Both the position numbers and the translations under genes were made by a program. The notes under the pieces were generated by a model. That model searched no databases. It had not been told where the DNA came from and worked only from the letters and a program-made list of their open reading frames with translations. Positions 47,464-56,441 of a DNA stretch of 64,000 nt are shown here, piece by piece (position 1 is the stretch's first letter; every line of letters starts with the position of its first letter). This DNA comes from Blastococcus sp. TML/M2B (GTDB lineage: Bacteria; Actinomycetota; Actinomycetes; Mycobacteriales; Geodermatophilaceae): positions 124,001 to 188,000 of the forward strand of contig NZ_JAENZZ010000001.1 in NCBI RefSeq assembly GCF_016612865.1, in the 5' to 3' direction.

Positions 47464-50400
47464 TCAGGCCGACGCGGCTCCGGCCAGGCGCTCGACCAGG
47501 TGCTCGACGGAGGCGGTGAGCAGCAACTCGACCGAACCCGGACCGAGCCGGCCGACGTCGAGGGTGAGCCCGCGCTCGCCGAGCGCGGCCGCCAGCTCCT
47601 GCTCCCGCCCGCCGATCCGCAGCGCTCGCGCCAGGACCTCGGACGGCGCGGTCGGCACGGTCGCCACGTGCAGCAGCGTGAGGCCGGTCGGCTCGGAGCC
47701 GGCGACCTCGGGGACCAGCAGCACGAGCCGGCCGTCGGAGGCGCCCCGGATGATCCGCGGCACCCGGGTGCTGAGCACCAGCCCCTTCGACCCCGCAGGC
47801 GTCCGCCGCTCCGAGTAGCGGCTGCGCAGCCCCGCGCTGGTGCCGGTCTGGGCGACCACGTGCAGCGACGGCTCGCCCGCGTGCTCGCGGAACCGGTACC
47901 GGGTCGCACCCAGCGGCGGCGCGAGCACCGGCGCCCAGGCGCGCAGCGCGTCCAGCGAGGCGTAGTTGAGCGCCTGCGGGTCGACCCCGAGCTGCACGAG
48001 GTGCGCCACGAGCGGGTTGTCGAACAGGTCGGCGTCCCCGCGGGAGGTGCCGACGGTGACCGTCTTCGCCTGGTGCTTGACGCTGTCGATCGACCGGGTC
48101 AACTCGTCGACCGCGCGGGTCAGCAGCTCGCGCAGCCGCTGCTCGAGGGAGACGTCGGCGTCGGTGAGCGCGAGCCGCCAGGCGCTCGGCGCGACCAGCT
48201 GCACGAACACCTCGGTGAGCTGCAGCGCCGTTCCGCTCGGCACGTAGACGCTGCCCGCCGCGGTGCCGCCCGCCAGCTCCAGGAACGCCTGCAGCGGCTT
48301 GGTCCCCGGCCAGTCGTCGGTCAGCTCCACCCCGGCGTCGTGGGCGGTCTCCAGCTCGGCCAGGGCCCGGCGGGCGTCGGTCGCGAGGTCGTCGATGGCG
48401 CGGGCGCAGTAGTAGGAGAACAGGTGCGCGGCCGCGGTGGCCAGGATCCAGCCGAGCGAGCGGTGCGCGTCGGGGACGGCGATGACGTCGTCCACCGGCC
48501 AGTCGCCGGCCGCCGACTCGTCGGTGATCAGCACCGGCAGGTTGCCGTGCGCCTGCAGGATCGCGATCTCCTTGCCGAGGTCCGCGCGCTGCAGCGGGGA
48601 GGTGCCGGCCGCGCAGACGAGCACGAGCGCCTCGGCGGAGAGGTCGATGTGCTTCTTGTCCTCGATCGCGTCGACCGAGACGGTCTTGTAGCAGAGCTCG
48701 GAGAGCTTGATCCGCCCCTCCGCGGCCGCGACCTGGTTGAGCCCGGAGCCGATGACCGACCAGGCGCGCCGGGCGAAGGTGCGCTGCGCGACCGCCTCGA
48801 TCCGATCGCGCCGCTGGTACAGCGTGCGCAGCTGGCCGCAGATCGCCCGCAGCCCGCGCAGCATCCCGTCCTCGGCCGAGCCCGGGACGTCACCCAGGGC
48901 GTGCGCGACCTCCCAGGCGATGAGGATCCCGGCGGCGACCTGCGCGTAGAACGCCTTCGTCGAGGCGACCGCCATCTCCACGTCGCGGCCGTCCGAGGTG
49001 TGCACGATGCCGTCGGCGCGCTTGGCCAGGTCGCTGTCCCGCCGGTTGACGACGGCGAGGGTGGCCGCGCCGCGCGCGCGCAGCATGTCGACGGTCCGGT
49101 TGGTGTCGGTGGTCGAGCCGGACTGGCTGACCGCGATGACCAGGGTGTCCGCCAGCGAGGCGGGCAGCGGGGCCGCCGAGATCTCCGTCGCGGTGCTTGA
49201 CGAGACGGCGATCCGGTGCCCGAGCAGGTCCGCGGCCACCCGGGCGATGCCCGCGCAGGCGACGGCCGCCGTCCCCTGGCCGAGCAGGACCACGCGGGTG
49301 ACGGCGCCGTCGGCGAGGGCGGCGCGGATCGCCGCCGGGAACTCCGCCTCCGACAGAGCCGCCCGGAGTCCGTGCTCGCCGTCGACGACGCGGCCGCGCA
49401 GCGTCTTGCGCATCGACTCCGCGGCCTCGGCGATCTCCTTGGCGAGGTAGTGCTCCTCGTCGCCCAGGTCGACGTCCTCGGTGGTGATCTCGGCCCGCTG
49501 CCGCACGCCGTCCGGCAGCGGCCGGCTCGCGGCGGGATCGGCCGGGTCCCACAGGGTGACGTCGTACCCGCCGGCCCGCCGCTCGACGTGCGCGACCACC
49601 GGCGCCGTGGCGTCGGCGCCGACCAGCCGCCCGTCGACGCGCACGTAGTCGGCGCTCACCCCGACCAGGCCGTAGACCTCGCTGGCCACCATCGGCAGGG
49701 AGGGGGAGAGCCCGAGGTAGAGGCCCTGCCCGCTGCCCTTGACCCCGGCGGTGAACCCGTCGGGGGAGTGCTGGTCCTGGACGACGATCGCCATCGAGCC
49801 CTCGAACGAGCGCAGGCAGCCGGCCAGCGCCTGCCCGGAGGTCGCGGCCGCGCCGGCCAGCGCCGTCCCGACGACGAAGGGGATGACGCGGGCGTCGGTG
49901 GTGATGTCGGCGGCCGGGTGGTCGCCGTCGGGCACCGCGAGGATCGCGTCGTGGTTGTCGACGTCGCCGTTGAAGGCGGCGATGACGTACGGGTGCCCCG
50001 GCGCGCGGGTGAGCGCGTTGTTGACCGGGTGGGCGTTCGCCTGGCTGATCCGGCCCACGCTGGCCCAGCGGGTGTGCGCGACGACCGTGATCCGGGCCGA
50101 CGGCAGGTGCAGGGCGGCGCGGAGGTGCTCGTCGCAGGCGATGGCGGCCCGGAGCCGCGCGACGTTGTCGCCCAGCCGCCCGATGAGCACGGCGGTCTTG
50201 TAGACGAAGGACAGCCCGCCCTCGACGACGGCGACGGTGCGGTCGCGGAAGAGCGGGTCGTCCCGGCCGGGCGGGACGTCGAGGCCGGCGGTCTCCGGAA
50301 CGGCGACGAAGACGTGCAGGCCGGCCGAGTCGCGCCCGCGCACCTCGAGCCGGCCGAGGCTGTCGAGGACGACGTCGATCGCCCGGTAGCTGTGGCAGAC

Positions 50401-50835
50401 GGCGGGCTCCGCGGCGTCCTGCACCAGCTCGCGGACCCTGACCGCCGAGCCGAGCAGGTCGTGCCGGAGCCGCCAGCAGGCGTCCCGCGCGTCACGGACC
50501 CGGGCCTGCAGCTCCTCGGCCCCCTCCCCGCCGGCCGCGAGGAGCAGCCCGTCCAGCGCGTCGTCGGCCTTCGTGACCAGCGCCCGCGCGGCGGCCGCGG
50601 ACTCCTCGAGCGCGGCGTGCGCGTCGGGCGAGGCGACCAGCCGGGCGAAGGCGAGGGGCTCGGACCAGGTGCGGGTCGCCGTCGACACCCGGGCGCTCGT
50701 CTCCGCCAGCGCGGCGCCCGCGGAGGCGGAGGTCGGGGGATCCGGCCAGTCGGCCGCCAGGTCGGGGAAGCCCTCCGGCACCCCGCCCCCGGTGCCGTCC
50801 GGGTAGACGGGGAGGCAGGCCACCACACCGCACAC
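47464..50835 (-). CDS. GlmS-like aminotransferase with large insertion and C-terminal extension, 1123 aa
   Basis: It begins with Cys2 (CGVV), the glutaminase nucleophile of glucosamine-6-phosphate synthase, and shares GRDSAG (167-172), HTRWAS (254) and NGDVDN (289) with GlmS. Two sugar isomerase (SIS) domains follow, at about 500-640 (SQSGSTTDT) and 690-830. Ordinary GlmS has about 610 residues. Here about 150 helical residues are inserted right after the N-terminal strand, and about 270 follow the second SIS domain. It could make glucosamine-6-phosphate for the polysaccharides, or use another keto-sugar. GTG 50835 has GGAG about eight bases upstream. No frameshift is seen. Confidence 0.78.
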   Translation of the reverse strand: MCGVVACLPVYPDGTGGGVPEGFPDLAADWPDPPTSASAGAALAETSARVSTATRTWSEPLAFARLVASPDAHAALEESAAAARALVTKADDALDGLLLAAGGEGAEELQARVRDARDACWRLRHDLLGSAVRVRELVQDAAEPAVCHSYRAIDVVLDSLGRLEVRGRDSAGLHVFVAVPETAGLDVPPGRDDPLFRDRTVAVVEGGLSFVYKTAVLIGRLGDNVARLRAAIACDEHLRAALHLPSARITVVAHTRWASVGRISQANAHPVNNALTRAPGHPYVIAAFNGDVDNHDAILAVPDGDHPAADITTDARVIPFVVGTALAGAAATSGQALAGCLRSFEGSMAIVVQDQHSPDGFTAGVKGSGQGLYLGLSPSLPMVASEVYGLVGVSADYVRVDGRLVGADATAPVVAHVERRAGGYDVTLWDPADPAASRPLPDGVRQRAEITTEDVDLGDEEHYLAKEIAEAAESMRKTLRGRVVDGEHGLRAALSEAEFPAAIRAALADGAVTRVVLLGQGTAAVACAGIARVAADLLGHRIAVSSSTATEISAAPLPASLADTLVIAVSQSGSTTDTNRTVDMLRARGAATLAVVNRRDSDLAKRADGIVHTSDGRDVEMAVASTKAFYAQVAAGILIAWEVAHALGDVPGSAEDGMLRGLRAICGQLRTLYQRRDRIEAVAQRTFARRAWSVIGSGLNQVAAAEGRIKLSELCYKTVSVDAIEDKKHIDLSAEALVLVCAAGTSPLQRADLGKEIAILQAHGNLPVLITDESAAGDWPVDDVIAVPDAHRSLGWILATAAAHLFSYYCARAIDDLATDARRALAELETAHDAGVELTDDWPGTKPLQAFLELAGGTAAGSVYVPSGTALQLTEVFVQLVAPSAWRLALTDADVSLEQRLRELLTRAVDELTRSIDSVKHQAKTVTVGTSRGDADLFDNPLVAHLVQLGVDPQALNYASLDALRAWAPVLAPPLGATRYRFREHAGEPSLHVVAQTGTSAGLRSRYSERRTPAGSKGLVLSTRVPRIIRGASDGRLVLLVPEVAGSEPTGLTLLHVATVPTAPSEVLARALRIGGREQELAAALGERGLTLDVGRLGPGSVELLLTASVEHLVERLAGAASA

Positions 50836-50946
50836 GGCTTCTCCGTTCCGCCCCCGGCCGCCGGAGCGGGCAGCCGGGCATGCCCTCGTCGGAGGCGTGA
50901 TGGTGTCACGCCGGAGCGGTGCGCGGTGCCCTGCGCGGCACCCCGA

Positions 50947-51105
50947 TCAGAGGCCGGGGCGGACCTCGCCGCAGCGGCAGGCGTAGACGCCGGCGGGGCC
51001 GAGCGGGTCCTCGCCGACGTGGCGGAACCAGTGCACGTGCCACGGCGGCCGGGGCCGCGCGGGCAGGCTGCGGCCGGCGCGCTGCGACGGCCTCGGGGAG
51101 AGCAT
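50947..51105 (-). CDS. small protein with C-terminal CRCG motif, 52 aa
   Basis: ATG 51105 opens a 52-residue Arg/Pro-rich frame ending HWFRHVGEDPLGPAGVYACRCG followed by EVRPGL. The composition and conserved-looking C-terminus suggest a real small actinobacterial protein, perhaps binding a metal through the CxC pair. Function unknown. It lies between the LGFP-repeat gene and the GlmS-like gene, on the same strand as both. Confidence 0.5.
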   Translation of the reverse strand: MLSPRPSQRAGRSLPARPRPPWHVHWFRHVGEDPLGPAGVYACRCGEVRPGL

Positions 51106-51170
51106 GCGTCCAGCGTGCACCGGGACCGCCCGGCTGTCGACGGCTCGCTCCGGGGCGAGCAGGTGCGCGC

Positions 51171-52128
51171 TCACGAGTCGAGGTAGACGGCAGCGCCGTC
51201 GCCCGGGTAGAGCTCGATCCAGCCGAACTCGAACTCCTGCACCCGGCCGCCGTCGGGCACGGCGTACTCGTCGGTGGTCGGGTAGCCCAGCTCGGAGTTC
51301 TCCCAGCCCAGCGCCGCCCAGGTGTCGCGGATCTCGCCGGCGACCGGGTGCGCGCCGGTCTCCGACGTCCAGTAGATCGAGCCGCGCTCGAAGTGGTTGA
51401 AGCGCCCGATGCCGTCCCCCGTCGGCAGCTCGCTGGTCACCGGGTAGCCGAGCCGGCCGGTCTCGAAGCCCTGGCCGCCGTAGGCCTGGCGGATGGAGCC
51501 CCCACACGGCGTGCGCGCCGGTCCACGGCGTCCAGTAGATGAGCCCGCCCTGGAAGTCGTTGAACCGGCCCCGGCCGTCGGGGGTGCCCAGCTCGTCGGT
51601 GAGCGGGTAGCCCAGCGGGCTGGTCTCCCAGCCCAGCGAGGCGTACCGCTGGTAGATGGCGCCGCGCACGTGCCGCGGCATGCGCTGCGGCAGCTGGTAG
51701 ATGACGCCGTGCTGGAAGGCGGTGAACCGGGCGCGGCCGTCGGGGGTGCTCAGCTCGCTGGTGATCGGGTAGCCCAGCGGGCCGGCCTCCCAGCCGAGCA
51801 GCGCGTACCAGCTCCAGATCTGGCCCGAGATCGCGTGCGCGCCGGTCCACGGCGTCCAGTAGATGCCGCCGCGCTGAAACAGGTTGTACCGGCCGAGCCC
51901 GTCGGGGGTGCCGCGCTCGCCGGTGATCGGGTAGCTGAGCGGCCCGAGGGTGCCGCCCTGCGCCCGGTAGGTGGCGAGGATCGCCCCGTTGACGTGCTGG
52001 GGGCCGGTCGGCGTCTGGAACACGTCGGCCGTGGCGACGGCGGTGCCGCCGAAGGTCACGACCGCCGCGACCGCGGCGGAGAGCAGGGACGCGGCCGTGC
52101 GACGGCGGGCGCGGGAGGAGCGGGACAT
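51171..52128 (-). CDS. secreted LGFP-repeat protein, frameshifted at 51499-51503
   Basis: An Arg-rich N-terminus and signal peptide (cleavage near ATADVF) precede five LGFP-type repeats of about 50 residues, each with LGYP or a variant followed by a TSE or TDE segment, then GRF or GRY and IYWT. LGFP repeats are linked to cell-envelope binding in actinobacteria. The frame breaks in a run of five C at 51499-51503 (GAHAVWG, then SIRQAYGGQGFETG in another frame). Removing one base gives 318 residues. It faces an FAD monooxygenase gene on the same strand 75 bases upstream. Confidence 0.78.
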
Positions 52129-52203
52129 GCCGCGGGACGCTAATGGGCGGCTGACCTGCGCGGAAGGCTTCCGGTACGAGATGGTGCAGGTGGGACGGGA
52201 GGG

Positions 52204-53442
52204 TCAGCCGGCCGGCGCCCGCCGCCGGGTTCCCCTCCTGCGGCGCGCCACCGCCCGCCGCAGCCCGCGGCCGAGCCGCCACTGGGTGGCCCGGTGCAGG
52301 CCGCGCAGCAGCGCCGGCGGTGCGTCGACGGCGTCCCCGCTGCGGCGCAGCCGCAGCGAGAGGCCGAACTCCAGCGGGGGCAGCTGCGCGTGCCGGTCGA
52401 CCGCCTCGAACCAGCCGGCGCTGCGCGCGGCGGCCTCCTGCAGGGCCAGCACCGCCGGGCGGCGCTCGTCCTCGTAGGCCCGCACGGCGGCCGGCAGGCC
52501 GTCGGGGCCGCGTCCCGCGAGCGCCCGGCCCAGCGCCGCGGCGTCCGCGAGGGCCATGGTGGTGCCCGAGCCGATGGAGAAGTGCGCGGTGTGCGCGGCG
52601 TCGCCCAGCAGCACCAGGTTGCCGTCGGACCAGCGCTCGTTGCGGATCGTCGTGAACGACTCCCACGGGCCGCGGCCGGGTTCCCCGGGCCGGCACCGGA
52701 GCGGGTGCCCCTCCAGGTGCGCGGCGAAGATCCGGGACAGCGTCTCCGTCGTCGCCGCGGCGTCGGCCGTGTCGAAGCCCAGCCCGGCCCACGTCTGCGC
52801 CGAGCACTCGACGATCACGGTGCCGGCGTCGGCCGCGTGCCGGTAGCCGTAGCACCAGATCCAGCCCGCGGTGGTGCGCTCGAAGGCGTAGGTGAAGTCG
52901 CGCAGCGGCATCGAGGTGCCCAGCCACACGTGCCGGGTGCCGCCGGGGGACTCCGTCGTCCCGAACCGGTCCGCGCGGGCCCGGCGGAACCGGCTCCCGG
53001 CGCCGTCGGCGAGCACCACCAGGTCGTGCTCGCCGGCCAGGGCGTCGGTGACCTCCGCGTCCGGGACCTCCGCGTCGAAGCGCACCTCGGCGCCCAGGGC
53101 CCGGGCCCGCCCGGCCAGGACGTCGATCAGCCGCTGGCGGCTCGTGCACCAGCCCGACCCGCCCAGGTGCACCCGCCGCCCGCCCGGTGCCACCACCACC
53201 TGGCTCTCCCAGCCCACCGACGTCCGCCGCAGCGCCTCGGCGGTCTCCGGGTCGACCGCGCCCACACCCCGGAGCAGGTCGTCCCGGTCGGAGGCCGCGG
53301 TCGCGACGGCGATGCCCCAGCCGTGCGTCGTGCCGGCCGGCCGCCGCTCCCGCACGGTGACGCGACAGGCCGGGTCCAGCCGCCGCAGGGCGACCGCGAG
53401 GAACAGCCCGCCCGGGCCTCCGCCGACGACCAGCACGTTCAC
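52204..53442 (-). CDS. FAD-dependent monooxygenase/hydroxylase
   Basis: A 412-residue class A flavoprotein. The FAD-binding GxGxxG is VVGGGPGGLFLAVAL at the N-terminus, followed by DLVVLADGAGSRFR in the middle and LLGDAAHTAHFSIGSGTTMA, the GD motif contacting the flavin ribityl chain. Such enzymes hydroxylate aromatic or similar substrates using NAD(P)H. The substrate is unknown; placement in a polysaccharide cluster is unusual for this family. GTG 53442 overlaps the stop of the FemAB-like gene (GTGA), so the two are coupled. Confidence 0.85.
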   Translation of the reverse strand: MNVLVVGGGPGGLFLAVALRRLDPACRVTVRERRPAGTTHGWGIAVATAASDRDDLLRGVGAVDPETAEALRRTSVGWESQVVVAPGGRRVHLGGSGWCTSRQRLIDVLAGRARALGAEVRFDAEVPDAEVTDALAGEHDLVVLADGAGSRFRRARADRFGTTESPGGTRHVWLGTSMPLRDFTYAFERTTAGWIWCYGYRHAADAGTVIVECSAQTWAGLGFDTADAAATTETLSRIFAAHLEGHPLRCRPGEPGRGPWESFTTIRNERWSDGNLVLLGDAAHTAHFSIGSGTTMALADAAALGRALAGRGPDGLPAAVRAYEDERRPAVLALQEAAARSAGWFEAVDRHAQLPPLEFGLSLRLRRSGDAVDAPPALLRGLHRATQWRLGRGLRRAVARRRRGTRRRAPAG

Positions 53443-54598
53443 GCCGGCACCCCTCCCGGCCGGCGGGGGAGCCGGACCGCCGGCCGGCGCGTGCCCGCGC
53501 GCATCCGGACCTTGGCGCGGTGCAGCAGGGCCTGACCGCAGTCGCGGGCGGACACGGCGTCGTAGAGCTGCCGGAGCGCTGCGGGGCGGATCAGCTCCAC
53601 CGCGCCCGGGTAGCGGAAGGCCTCGCCGCCGAAGCGCATCTTGGCCTGGTCGACCCCCGACCACGCCGGGCTCGACCGGATGCCCTCGTCGACGGCGTCG
53701 TGCAGGGTCTGCTCCGCCAGCCCGCCGAAGTCCAGCCACCGGTAGCCCTCGCGGTGCGCCCACCGGCCGATCTCCCAGCGGGCCACGCCGGGCACGCCGA
53801 GCCGTGCGCCGTCGCCGCTGCGGTCGAAGCCGCCCAACCGGCCGCGGACCATCGAGCCGCACATCGTCACCAGGTCGGCCGTGACCGGGACACCGCGGAC
53901 CTCGCCGATGAACAGCGCGGCGTTGCCCGTCCGGGCCAGCTCGCCGTAGAGGCGCCGCAGGTGGTCCTCGTCGGGCGGCCGGTAGCCGCACGCGTCACCG
54001 CTCACCCGCATCAGGGCCGCGAGCACCGGGACGTCGTCCTCGTCGCCGCGGCGGATCCGCACCCCGCGCTCGGCGGCGCGGCGGATGAGCGAGCGCAGCC
54101 TCGGCGGGAGCCCGCGCCGGAGCTCTTCCTCGCACCGGTCGAGGTCCAGCCGCACCGAGCCGGGCGGGGCGATGCCCGCCGTCGACGGGCGGAAGCCCCG
54201 GCGCAGCAGCGCCGCGTGCACGTCGTCGGCGCCCTCCGGTGGCTGGACGAAGAGCATCCGCACGCCGTCGAGGTCGGCCAGCGCGCGCGCCAGGTCGTCG
54301 ACGACGGCGGACCGGTCCGAGGCGGACGGCGCGACGACCGGCCCGTACGGCACGTACCCGATCAGCCGCAGCACGGGGACGCGGCGGAGCAGCACCTGCG
54401 CGCCACCGACCAGCCGGCCGCCGCGGCGGGCGAGGACGTAGGTGTGCGCGAACCCCTCCGCGGCGCGGACCCGCGCCCAGGCCGACAGCTGGGTGACGTC
54501 GCGGTGCCCGGGGTCCCGGCCACGAGCCGGTCCCACTCGCCGAGCACCTCGGCGCACGGGGTGGCGCGCTGCTCGGTGGTCAGCAGGCCGGCGCTCAC
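53439..54598 (-). CDS. FemAB/GNAT-fold peptidyl- or acyl-transferase, frameshifted near 54507-54520
   Basis: The frame starting at GTG 54598 (LLTTEQRATPCAEVLGEWD) runs to about 54520, after which the protein continues in another frame as HRDVTQLSAWARVRAAEGF. Adding one base restores about 386 residues. The protein is a tandem-GNAT FemAB-like transferase, similar throughout to the N-terminal half of the fusion protein at 54600-56441 (GGAQVLLRRVPVLRLIGYVPYGPVV against the corresponding stretch there). FemAB proteins add amino acids to lipid II; family members in exopolysaccharide clusters modify sugars. Coupled to the FAD monooxygenase gene. Confidence 0.72.
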
Positions 54599-54599
54599 C

Positions 54600-56441
54600 T
54601 CAGACCACCTCGTACACGCGGAAGGTGTTGGACCGGGACCACTCCCGCCCCGGACGCCAGCCCCGGAGCGTCCGGACCGGGTGGACCCGCCCGGTGGCGA
54701 GCAGGGCCGCCTCCTCGCGCGGGTTGCCGTAGAGGATGCGGAGACGGCGGGGCGCCCGGTCGACCGACGCCAGGATCCGCTCGACCACCTGCGCGAACGT
54801 GGCGCCGTCGAAGGGGTTGTAGAGGAAGACCACCGAGGTGTCGTCCGGGACGTCGAACTCCAGGGCGTTGCCGTGCACGAGCCGGACGTCCTGGCAGCGC
54901 AGCCGGTCGCGCACGCTCGCGAGGTTGCGCACGGCCACCTCGTGCAGGCGCTCGGACAGCTCCACCCCGTACACGGTGCGGAACGGGTGGCGCAGCGCCG
55001 CCTGGAGGACCACGCGCCCCTTGCCCGAGCCGATGTCGACGAAGACGTCGTCGGGGCCGACGTCGCCCGGCGGCAGCAGGCGCCGCAGCGTGACCAGGCC
55101 GGCGGGGGCGTACCGGGTGTACTCGGGGTTGTCGAAGCCCAGCTCGCCCGGCTGGATGACCCCGTCGGTGTCCAGCCCGTAACGGCGGTCGAACAGCGCC
55201 CGGTTGGCCGACCGCTTGGCCCACGCGTAGGGGCGGCCCACGGTCCGGAGCAGGGATGCGGTCATGGCTGCGCCCTTCCTGGCGACGGGTCGATCGGGGG
55301 AGGTGCCGCGGCGGGGGCCGGTCCGGGCCAGGCGCTTGGCCCGATCGACCAGCACCCGCCCGACCCCGGAGCGGAGGGAGAGGTCGTAGGCGGCGCGGAC
55401 CAGCGGCGAGGCGATCAGCTCGACCGGGTCCGGATAGCGGATCGGGGTCCCGCCGAACCGCAGCTTGTGCCGGTCCGGACCGGAGAGCCGGTCGACGTCC
55501 AGCTCGCCGCCGGACAGCAGCACCTCGGCGGCGGACTCGGACAGGCCGCCGTGGTCGAACCAGCGGAAGCCCTGGGACCGCGCCCAGGTCATCGCCGTCC
55601 AGTCGACCGCCGCCGGGACGTTCAGCCGGGCCGCCTCGCCGTCCCGGTCGAAGCCGAGCAGCCGGGTCTTGAGCACGCCTCCGGTGGCGCTGTAGACCGC
55701 CGTCGCCGCGGGCCGGCCGGCGACCTCCCCGAGGAACACCACCAGGTCGCCGCTCGGGAACAGCTCCCGGTACATGCCGCGCAGGTACTCGACCCCGAAG
55801 GAGGTGTAGCCGTGGTGCTCGCCGGTGTGCGCGAGCAGCGCGGCCACCTGCGGCAGGTCGGTCTCGCCGGCGATGCGCACCTCCACCCCGGCCCGCGGCC
55901 AGCGGTTGACCCACGGGCGCAGCCGGCGGCTGAGGTTCCTGCGCAGCTCGTCCTCGTCGCGGGCGAGGTCCACGCGGACCGACGTGCGGGGGGCGATGCC
56001 CGCGTCCGACGGGCGGAAGCCGCGGTCGGCCAGTGCCCGCGCGGCCCCCGCCCCGCCCGAGGGCGGCTGCACGAAGAGCATCCGGAACCGGGAGCGCGCG
56101 AGCGCCGCCAGCTCGTCGGCCAGCGCGGTCGCGACCGGGCCCGCGCACTCCTCGCCGACGTCGACCAGCGGGCCGTACGCCACGTACCCGATGGCGCCGA
56201 GGACGGGCACCCGCCGCACCAGCACCTGCGCACCGCCGGCCAGCCGCCCGTCCCGGTGCGCCAATACGAGCAGCGAGGTCATGCCGGCCTCCGCGCGCAC
56301 CCGCGCCCAGCCGGAGAGCTGCGCGACGTCGCCGGCCGGATGCGCGCGGACGAAGTCGTCCCAGCCCTCGAGCGAGCCGGTGTCCGCGGGGGTGGCGGTC
56401 GTGACCGTCGTCCCCCTGCCCCTCGTCGCGGGCGCGCTCAC
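54600..56441 (-). CDS. FemAB-like transferase fused in frame to a class I methyltransferase
   Basis: A single 613-residue frame. Residues ~1-390 are a FemAB/GNAT-like transferase (DVAQLSGWARVRAEAGM, FRMLFVQPPSGG, KLRFGGTPIRYPDPVEL). From about residue 393 (MTASLLRTVGRPYAWA) it is a SAM-dependent methyltransferase with motif I VFVDIGSGKGRVVLQ and the substrate motif LYNPFD. No stop separates the halves. At the junction, ATG 55265 has AGGAAGGG about eight bases upstream, so a separate methyltransferase could be made from an internal start, or a stop was lost by mutation. GTG 56441 overlaps the dehydrogenase stop. Confidence 0.75.
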   Translation of the reverse strand: MSAPATRGRGTTVTTATPADTGSLEGWDDFVRAHPAGDVAQLSGWARVRAEAGMTSLLVLAHRDGRLAGGAQVLVRRVPVLGAIGYVAYGPLVDVGEECAGPVATALADELAALARSRFRMLFVQPPSGGAGAARALADRGFRPSDAGIAPRTSVRVDLARDEDELRRNLSRRLRPWVNRWPRAGVEVRIAGETDLPQVAALLAHTGEHHGYTSFGVEYLRGMYRELFPSGDLVVFLGEVAGRPAATAVYSATGGVLKTRLLGFDRDGEAARLNVPAAVDWTAMTWARSQGFRWFDHGGLSESAAEVLLSGGELDVDRLSGPDRHKLRFGGTPIRYPDPVELIASPLVRAAYDLSLRSGVGRVLVDRAKRLARTGPRRGTSPDRPVARKGAAMTASLLRTVGRPYAWAKRSANRALFDRRYGLDTDGVIQPGELGFDNPEYTRYAPAGLVTLRRLLPPGDVGPDDVFVDIGSGKGRVVLQAALRHPFRTVYGVELSERLHEVAVRNLASVRDRLRCQDVRLVHGNALEFDVPDDTSVVFLYNPFDGATFAQVVERILASVDRAPRRLRILYGNPREEAALLATGRVHPVRTLRGWRPGREWSRSNTFRVYEVV

